In this document: positions 52,968 to 59,800 of the stretch, piece after piece | Layout of the letters: each line of letters begins with the position of its first letter | Numbering within the stretch: position 1 is the first letter of the stretch | Source: Halorubrum cibi | Lineage (GTDB): Archaea; Halobacteriota; Halobacteria; Halobacteriales; Haloferacaceae | Direction: 5' to 3' | NCBI RefSeq assembly: GCF_900182635.1 | Contig: NZ_FXTD01000004.1 | Coordinates: 124,001 to 188,000 of the forward strand | Length of the DNA: 64,000 nucleotides | Position numbers and translations under genes: made by a program | Notes under the pieces: model-generated | The model's input: the letters and a program-made list of their open reading frames with translations, nothing else | The model's database searches: none | What the model was told of the DNA's origin: nothing

Positions 52968-53627
52968 TCAGGCGCTCTCTGCCGCGCGCTCCCGTAGCGC
53001 CGCGATCCGATCGCCGAGCGGGGGTTGGACCTCGAACCACGTCGACCAGTCGCCGGTCGCGGGTTCGACGCCGCGTCGTTCCGCGACTCGCTCGAAGGCG
53101 TCGGCGACCCGAGCGGCCCCCACCGCGTCGGCGGCGCGGTCGTCGGCCGCGTACTGGACGCGCCGCCCGACCCAGAAGGAGGCCATGCCGACCGCGAGAA
53201 GCGAGAGGAACCCGGCGTCGAACGCGGCGCTCGCCGTCACGATCGCGGCGAGGATCCCGACGACGACGGCGACCGCGAGCGCCCGGAACTCGCCGTAGTA
53301 CGTCCGGACGCGACCCGCTTCGGCGGCGAGCAAGCCGACGGCGACGTCCTCCTCGAGGTCCCCGAGGACGGTCTCGGTGAGAAAGAGCACCCGCCGGCGG
53401 GGCGGACCCTTCACCGAGACGTCGATCGAGTCCGGATCGGCGACCTCCACGACGGCGATTCGGTCGACGTCGAGCCCGGCCTCGCGACGGAGTTCGTCGA
53501 GCGCGGCGCGCTCCGGATCGGTCGGCTCGCGGAGGTCGCGAAGGCGGTCGGCCGCGTAGAGCGGACCGACCGCGACGGCGAGGAACGCGAGGACGACGAC
53601 GCCGAGGAGGAACGCGACCGTGAGCAT
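52968..53627 (-). CDS. M48-like membrane protein lacking the zinc motif
   Basis: 219 residues. Two membrane regions (about 3-23 and 106-140) surround a soluble part resembling M48/HtpX peptidases: EPTDPERAALDELRREAGLDVDRIAVVE and VLFLTETVLGDLEEDVAVGLLAAEAG. At the place where HExxH should stand, the sequence reads AAEAG, with no histidines, so catalysis is unlikely. QYAADDRAADAVGA sits where the third-ligand motif would be. It may be a pseudo-peptidase; it could also be an unrelated family. The ATG at 53627 is favoured by a TATA-like GGTTTTAGC upstream. Confidence 0.7.
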   Translation of the reverse strand: MLTVAFLLGVVVLAFLAVAVGPLYAADRLRDLREPTDPERAALDELRREAGLDVDRIAVVEVADPDSIDVSVKGPPRRRVLFLTETVLGDLEEDVAVGLLAAEAGRVRTYYGEFRALAVAVVVGILAAIVTASAAFDAGFLSLLAVGMASFWVGRRVQYAADDRAADAVGAARVADAFERVAERRGVEPATGDWSTWFEVQPPLGDRIAALRERAAESA

Positions 53628-53719
53628 CGGCCGATCGTCGAGCACGCGGCGGCTAAAACCACGCGATCCCGGTGGCTAACCCCACGCGCCACCGGCGACC
53701 GCCGACCCGCTCCGTCCCG

Positions 53720-54370
53720 TTACCGCGGCACGCGACGTGCCAGCTCGCGGACCGCGGCGGCGGCCGCGCTGTCGGGGGCGGCGTCGACGATCGGACGTTC
53801 CCGGACGACGGACCGACCGACGCGGGGATCGGCGGGGACGACCGCCGTCGGTGCGCCGAGCGCGTCGGCGATGGCCTCCGCCGGCGGCTCCTCGACGACC
53901 CGGTTGACCGCGCAGGCGACGAGTCCGGCGTCGAGCTCGCGAGCGAGCTCCCGGGTTCGGATCGCGTCGGCCAGCGCGAACGCCCGCGGGGAGACGACGA
54001 CGAGACAGGCGTCCGCGACCGCCAACGGAACGCCTGCGTCGGCACGCCGCCCCGCCGGGCAGTCGATCACGACCGTTCCGTGCGTCCGTTCGACGTCCTC
54101 GACGGCGTCGGCGAGACGAGTCAGATCGGACGCCCGCGCGCCGGCGAGGGTTCGGCCGCAAGGAATCACGTCCACCGGTCCGGGTCGGAGCGTCTCCGCG
54201 ACCGCCGCGCGGCCAGCGAGCACGTCGTGGAGATCGGGGCCGCGACCGGCCGGGAGGTCCGCCATGCCGAGGTCGGCGTCCACGACGACCGCGTCGAGCG
54301 CGGCCGCGACGTTGTACGCGAGCGTCGTCTTCCCGACGCCGCCCTTGCCGCCCGCCACGGCGAGGATCAC
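53720..54370 (-). CDS. MinD/ParA-family P-loop ATPase (MinD1-like)
   Basis: 216 residues, shorter than a classical MinD (about 260). Deviant Walker A GGKGGVGKTT at residues 7-16 with K9 and K14, Walker A' VVVDADLGMADL, and Walker B TVVIDCPAG. The C-terminus has a short amphipathic helix (VRELARRV) that could touch membrane. Position after mcm and four unknown genes matches what I recall for MinD1 near mcm in Haloferax volcanii. Its job there is unclear. Its start overlaps the stop of the upstream gene (ATGA). Confidence 0.85.
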   Translation of the reverse strand: MILAVAGGKGGVGKTTLAYNVAAALDAVVVDADLGMADLPAGRGPDLHDVLAGRAAVAETLRPGPVDVIPCGRTLAGARASDLTRLADAVEDVERTHGTVVIDCPAGRRADAGVPLAVADACLVVVSPRAFALADAIRTRELARELDAGLVACAVNRVVEEPPAEAIADALGAPTAVVPADPRVGRSVVRERPIVDAAPDSAAAAAVRELARRVPR

Positions 54371-55194
54371 GCAAGTCGCTCCAGCGCCTCGGTCGGCACG
54401 TCCGTCGCCTCCGCGCGCGCAGCCAACGACGACGCGCGCTCGCTCAGTCGCCGGAGCGCCGCCGCGTCGTCCGCGACACGTTCCGCGAGCGTCGCGACCC
54501 CAGTTACGCCGCCGAGGTGCTCGACCGCGTCGGTCGCCGTCGCGAGGTCGGCGTCCGTCAACCGCTCCGCCCGCTCGATGCGACGCTCCGCCCGATCGAG
54601 CCGGTCCTCGAGACCGCGCGATCCGATCGAAACGGCGCGCGAACTTCCGGGAGGCAACCGGGCGTCGCGATCCCCCGAGCCATCGTCCTCGATCGGAGGT
54701 GTCGTCCCGCCGTCCGGCGAGGACACTCCCGTGACCGCGCCGGCGACCTCGTCCGTCGCGTCGGCGGAGTCGCTTTCGAGGTCCACGTTGACTGCGGGCG
54801 GATCCGTCGGTTCGGAACCGACGAGAGCGTCCCGCGGTGGGCGGTGTTCACCGAGCGATCGAACCGCCGCAGCCGCCGTCACGGTGGGTTCCTCGTCGCC
54901 GTCGATCGGACGGGCGTCCGCGATCTCGACCGGTGGATCGGCGACCGACTCGTCCGCCGGACCGACGACCGCGAACCCGACGCCGCGGCGTTCGTCCGGC
55001 TCGAGACGGAGGGTCACGCCGGTCGCGTCCCACCCCTCCTCCGGAACGCCCGACCGTCGCGGCGGGAGGATCGGGCCGTCGATCCGATTCCGGACGCGAA
55101 CGCACCGGGAGACGGCGCCCGCGTTGTGGACGCGACAGGCGACGAACCGCACGCCAGATTCGCGTTCGACGGTCCACGAGAGGTCCACACTCAT
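54367..55194 (-). CDS. Unknown haloarchaeal protein of the mcm cluster (DUF7857-like)
   Basis: 275 residues. An N-terminal domain (about 1-85) has alternating strands (MSVDLSWTVERESGVRFVACRVHNAG) suggesting a beta-sandwich, with a Pro/Gly turn (PILPPRRSGVPEEGW) and VTLRLEPDERRGVGFAVVGP. The middle (about 105-195) is acidic and disordered. The C-terminal helical part (about 195-275) has RGLEDRLDRAERRIERAERL and ends in an Ala-rich coiled helix. No catalytic motif. Possibly an adaptor of the ATPase it overlaps (ATGA). The DUF number is from memory. Confidence 0.7.
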   Translation of the reverse strand: MSVDLSWTVERESGVRFVACRVHNAGAVSRCVRVRNRIDGPILPPRRSGVPEEGWDATGVTLRLEPDERRGVGFAVVGPADESVADPPVEIADARPIDGDEEPTVTAAAAVRSLGEHRPPRDALVGSEPTDPPAVNVDLESDSADATDEVAGAVTGVSSPDGGTTPPIEDDGSGDRDARLPPGSSRAVSIGSRGLEDRLDRAERRIERAERLTDADLATATDAVEHLGGVTGVATLAERVADDAAALRRLSERASSLAARAEATDVPTEALERLA

Positions 55195-55218
55195 GCGTCG
55201 GCTGGAGCGGCATCCTAT

Positions 55219-56028
55219 CTAAAGGTCGGGTCCGGTAACGGGGACGCCGAGGACCGATTCCAGGTCCGCCTCCTCCGACGCGTCCGAGACGGAGTCGATC
55301 GCCGGTCGGAGAGTCACCGGATCCTCGATCTCCGCGATCCGTATCGCCGCGAGCGAGGCGGCGACCGCGCAGCCGCCGTACTCGCTCGGGGCCGTTCCGG
55401 CGTCGACGGGATCGCCTCCCGGAACCGCCGAGAGCGCTTCCCGAAACTCGGGGTACATCGCGATCGAGAGCTCCTTCCGTGCGTCGCGCTTCCGGTTCCC
55501 CAGCCGATCGCGGAGGGCGAGACGGCGCTCGCGCTCGTCACGCGCCGCGGCCGCTCGTTCGCGCTCCCGCTCGAGCGCCTGTTCGGCGGCGATCCTGGCG
55601 GTCTGTGCCTCAGAGAGCTCCGCCGCGGCCGTCTCGAGATCGTCGAGCGCCTCCGCGGGATCGGCGTCGACGGCCCGGCGAGTCCGGACGTCACCGCGGA
55701 CCGCCGCGACGCGTTCCTTCAATCGGCCTTCCTCGCCGGTGGCATCGGCGACCCGCCGTCGTGCGCTCTCGAGGTCGACCTCCGGGATCTCGATCGTCGT
55801 CAGCTCCGCGTGGATCGCCTCGATCTCGATCGCGAACGACGAGGTTTGCCCTCGAGAACGAGCCGCAGCGGCGAGTTCACGCCGGAGACTCGTCCCGGTC
55901 GGAACTCGCCCGAGCACTTCCGCAGGATTCGGGAGTGGTCCCTCGGCTGGATCTGACGACTCGCCATCGAGACCGTCACGGTCCGAGTCATCACGACCGA
56001 GGGGACCGCGGTCGCGCCGAGCGGTCAC
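55219..56028 (-). CDS. Unknown coiled-coil protein of the mcm cluster (DUF7856-like)
   Basis: 269 residues from a GTG. The N-terminus is acidic and disordered; SFAIEIEAIHAELTTIEIPEVD begins the folded part. A long charged coiled coil (about residues 105-195; alternating Arg/Glu and Ala) follows, and the end (about 200-269) has YPEFREALSAVPGGDPVDAG and AASLAAIRIAEIEDPV. The GTG overlaps the upstream stop by four bases (GTGA), so it is coupled to the 112-residue gene. No enzyme motif. A structural or scaffolding role is likely. Confidence 0.7.
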   Translation of the reverse strand: MTARRDRGPLGRDDSDRDGLDGESSDPAEGPLPNPAEVLGRVPTGTSLRRELAAAARSRGQTSSFAIEIEAIHAELTTIEIPEVDLESARRRVADATGEEGRLKERVAAVRGDVRTRRAVDADPAEALDDLETAAAELSEAQTARIAAEQALERERERAAAARDERERRLALRDRLGNRKRDARKELSIAMYPEFREALSAVPGGDPVDAGTAPSEYGGCAVAASLAAIRIAEIEDPVTLRPAIDSVSDASEEADLESVLGVPVTGPDL

Positions 56029-56363
56029 AGCTCTCGGCGCTTCATCGCTTCCGGGTCGGGGTGGTCCGTTCCGGCGGCGAACGAGGCGTACGGCGTCGAT
56101 CTCGCGTCCCGGTCGGCGTAGGCGCTCGCGGCCTCCCTGACTGCGGTGTCGACGACTGCGAACTCGTTGAACGGCTCGGTCCGCTCGATCTGGACGGCGT
56201 CGCCGTGGGCCTCGCGCAGCCGCAACGCCAGGAACGCGCCGTACGCGGTCGCTTCGAGCAACGCCGCGCGGCCGAACCGCCGGACGACTTGGTCGTCGTG
56301 ACGGCGACACGCGTTGCGGAGCCCGGTCCGGGCCGCCTCCGAGTACGTTACGACCAGTAACAC
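56025..56363 (-). CDS. Unknown 112-residue protein of the mcm cluster (DUF7855-like)
   Basis: GTG start. Sequence begins MLLVVTYSEAARTGLRNACRRH and carries a VRRFGRAALLEATAYGAFLALRLREAHG segment, then IERTEPFNEFAVVDTAVREAASAYADRD. Highly conserved in haloarchaea as I recall (DUF7855). It has one likely helix-rich core and no catalytic signature. Coupled to the following coiled-coil gene (4-base overlap). A 13-bp tandem repeat lies 70 bases upstream. Confidence 0.75.
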   Translation of the reverse strand: MLLVVTYSEAARTGLRNACRRHDDQVVRRFGRAALLEATAYGAFLALRLREAHGDAVQIERTEPFNEFAVVDTAVREAASAYADRDARSTPYASFAAGTDHPDPEAMKRREL

Positions 56364-56432
56364 GAGCGTCGGTGCTCGGCTATCGGATAAATCGGTTCCG
56401 AACGCCAGCGGCGACCGCGCCGGTGACCGGTG

Positions 56433-56484
56433 TCGGTGAACGACATCGGCGAACGATGTCGGCGAACGATGTCGGCGACCGATC
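56433..56484. repeat. Four tandem 13-bp repeats in the mcm-MinD cluster
   Basis: Units TCGGTGAACGACA, TCGGCGAACGATG, TCGGCGAACGATG and TCGGCGACCGATC follow without spacers. The two middle units are identical. They lie between the stop of the 101-residue gene (56500) and the start of the 112-residue gene (56363). Confidence 0.85.
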
Positions 56485-56499
56485 GGATCCTCGACGATC

Positions 56500-56805
56500 T
56501 CAGACCCGCTCGAGGTCGAACTCCGGAACGTCGTCGCCCGCCGTCGACTCCGCATCCACGGGATCGATCCCGGCGGCCGCCAGCACCCGTTCGCGCGCCG
56601 CCGGCTCCGAGGGAGCGACGACGACGCGCCCGTCGACCGGCGGGTCGCCGACCGCGCGGAAGACGGCGTCCTCGCCGTCGAACTCCGTCGCGTACGTCCG
56701 GAGCACGGCAGCGACGCGCCGCTCCGTTCCCGAGAGGTCCTCCTCGCCGTTCTCGAACGCACGGAGGGCGTTCTCGACGTTCCGTAACGCGGAGATCCGG
56801 TCCAT
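56500..56805 (-). CDS. Unknown 101-residue protein joined to mcm (DUF7854-like)
   Basis: MDRISALRNVENALRAFENGEEDLSGTERRVAAVLRTYATEF begins a helical N-terminal region; a short AVFRAVGDPPVDGRVVVAPSEPAARERVLAAAG segment follows. Its ATG comes directly after the mcm stop (TAGATG), so it is probably translated with mcm. No membrane helix or catalytic motif. Perhaps a partner of MCM or of the downstream genes; this is inference. Confidence 0.72.
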   Translation of the reverse strand: MDRISALRNVENALRAFENGEEDLSGTERRVAAVLRTYATEFDGEDAVFRAVGDPPVDGRVVVAPSEPAARERVLAAAGIDPVDAESTAGDDVPEFDLERV

Positions 56806-59800
56806 CTACGTCGTCCGCAGGTGACCCTGCTGTGGCTCGTACACCTCGCCCTTCGTCCGGAGCTTCTCGATCTCCTGCTCCGCCTTCCCCGCGTCCATCC
56901 CGATCTCGCCGGCGCGGTCGAGCACCTCCTCGACGGGCGCGCCCTCCTGGTACTCCTCCTCGATGTCCGCGATGAGCGTCTTGATGTTCTTGATGCGGTC
57001 GCGCTGGCTCTTCGAGGTGCCCGTCTCGACGACGTCGGCGTCGAACTGGCCCGTCTCCGGGTCGACGCCGATGTCCTGGAGACACGATTCCACGATGTCG
57101 GTCGCGCGGTCGGCGTCTTCGCGTTCGACCGTATCGGAGAGTCGGACCCGCGCGCTCGCCTCCGAGAGCCGGACGAGCGCCTCCAGCTTCCGGGCGGTGA
57201 CCGGAACGGGCGCGTCCTCGTCGGCTCCCTTCGAGCGCAGGTCGACGTAGAACTCCTCGATGAGCCCTTTGGCCTCCTCCGTCATCGTCGGGTAACAGGA
57301 ACGCTTCGCGTGCGCGACGTACTTCCGCAGCAGCTCGGCGTCGATCGCCGGGGCGACCTCCTGTGTCACCTCCGCGACCTGATCCGAGGTGAACTCCGAG
57401 GTCGCCAGCTCCTCGCGCTGGGTGTTGAGCTCGCCGGCGTAGTTCGTCTTGATGATGTGTTTCGCCAGCCGCGAGTCGTGTTCGGGATCCGGCTGGTCGG
57501 TCACCGTGAAGATCAGGTCGAACCGCGAGATGAGCGCGGGCTCCAAGTCGATCTGCTCGCCGATCGGCTCGTACTGGTCGAACCGCCCGTACTTCGGGTT
57601 GGCCGCACCGAGCAGCGAACACCGCGCCTTGAGGGTGGCGTTGATTCCCGCCTTCGAGACGGAGATCTTCTGCTGTTCGAGCCCCTCGTGCATCGCGGAG
57701 CGGTCCGAAGAGTTGTGGACCACCAGCCCGTTCGCGACGAAGTTGTGCGTCCCCTCGACGGTCAGGTCGTACACCTTCGGCCGTCGCCCGTCGTCGATCC
57801 GGGACAGGATCGACCGCAGTTCCTCTCTGACGGCGGTCACCTCGCTAACGACCGCCTCACGCAACTCGTCGAGCCGATCCGTTTCGACGGCTCCGGAGAG
57901 CCACCGCGAGACGGTCGCCTGGCTCACGTCGAGCGACGACGAGACGTCGGCCTGACTGACGCCGTACGCGTCGAGTGCGGCCAGCAATTCCGTTCGCGTC
58001 CTCCCAGGGAGTTCGCGGTCGACGAGTTCTCGCGCGCGTCGCTCGACCGTCTCGATCGGTCCGCCGATGGCGTCGGCGAGTCGCTGTCGGAGGACCGTGC
58101 CACGGTGTTCGACTGATTCCGGAGGAACCGTCTCGACCGACCCAACCCGACGCCACTTCACGTCGCCGCGGACGAACTCACGAAGGTCGCCGAGATCGGT
58201 GTTCGCGACCTCGGTAACGACATCCCGAAGTCGGGCGGTCACCGTCCGGTTGACCTCGTCGCTTTCGTCCCAACCGCGGGATATCTGCTGTTGTGACAGC
58301 GTGGTTCCGTCAGCGAGTTCGGACTGAGAGACGTGGTACCGATGCCGCAGTTGGGCGAGCGTCTCCCACGTCGCCGTCCCGTCGAGCGCGTCGGCGTCTT
58401 CGGCGGCCCGCTCCCGCCGCTCCTCGAACGCAGTGAGGATCCGGTGAGCTCGGTGGAGCGACACGTTCGCGGTCCCGTTCTCGAAGTCGTGATACGTACC
58501 CGCATTGAGCCCGCATTCACGCTGGTGAAGCCGGAGGGAGTCTCGACACCGCGCGATCACCCCTTCGACTTCCGGGATCACGTCGAGGATCGTGCGGTCG
58601 CCGTCGGCGGATTCGACGACCCGATCGAGCGCCGCCGCCTTCCGAGTAGCGGTGAACCCGACGAGCCGCCGAAACGCCGCCAGCGAGTCCGCGTCGGTCA
58701 CCGTGAGGAGGTACACGTCTCGACCGTCGTCGCGTCCGCGGTGCTGTATCTGGCTCGACACGCCGAACCCTAAGAGGAGGTTCCGTGCGCCTTCCAGCAG
58801 GTTCCGGCTCGCGGACATCACGCGGACGTTCCCCGCCGACTCGTCGACGTGTCCCTCGCTGTCGGCCAGCGCACGAACGAACGCCGCCTTCGCCGCGCGA
58901 TTCCCCGTCGAAACGGCGGTCGGAAAGCACTTCTCGTCGTACCGACCGAGGTTCATGCCCGCGTTGAGGACGGCGTCGGCGTGTTCCTTTCCGGTGACGC
59001 GAACCGTTTCGACGCCGCCGCGCTTCTCGCTCGGCGGCCGCGTCGGCTCCGCGTCGAACGCCGACCGCGCCGCTCGCTCGAAGTCGGCCAGCAGTTCGTC
59101 GTCCGTGTTGGTGAACCGGACGCCGTACACGCCCTCGTCGCGGTCGTAGAAAACGTTCCCGTCCCCGGAGAGGTACCCGAGAACGCTGGCCATCGGAGCT
59201 GTGATTCCTTCGTTGGGGGCGGTGGATTCGCATCCGCCGATACCGTTCGTAGCCGCCGCTCCACCGTCCGTCGCCTTCCTCGGAACCTCGCGGGGAACGT
59301 AGACCCAGTCGCCGTCGTCGAGCGCGGCCGCCTCGCGCTCGACGCGTTCACCGTCTTCGAGGACGAAGAACGGGTGATCGGCCGTCGCCGTCAGCGACTC
59401 GCCGGTCTCCATCGTCACTCGGGTCAGTTCCGACGGCGCGTCGTACTCGTGGACGGCGGAGACGGGACGCTCGACCAACTGGCCGCTCTCGTCCATCGAC
59501 CAGACGGCGAGGTCGACGTCTCGGATGCGGCGACCGTTCGAGAGCGATTCTATATCACCGTCTTCGGCCGCTTCCCGCGCCAGTTCGTCGATTCGTTCCA
59601 CGCGTCCGTCGGCGAGTGAGATCAGCGTGTCGCCGGTCACGCAGTCCATCTTATCGAGTTCGTCGACTGCAGCGATCCCCTTGTCGGCTAAGACGAGCGC
59701 GCCGGCCTCGAGCGACCACTGCTGGCCGTCGCCGAAGTCGTCGCGTACCGCCGCCGCGGTGAGCCCCGCCGCCGAGGAGCCCTTCCCGGAGGTGTAGACC

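Noticed and set aside
53720-54370. Replication origin next to the MinD/ParA gene
   Set aside because: No Orc1/Cdc6 gene, no origin-recognition boxes and no A+T-rich unwinding region were seen nearby.
54517-55956. Long plus-strand reading frame opposite the mcm-cluster genes
   Set aside because: Antisense open frame caused by high G+C; the minus-strand genes have coupled starts and sensible protein composition.
56433-56484. CRISPR array
   Set aside because: Units are 13 bp with no spacers, so it is a tandem repeat rather than a CRISPR.
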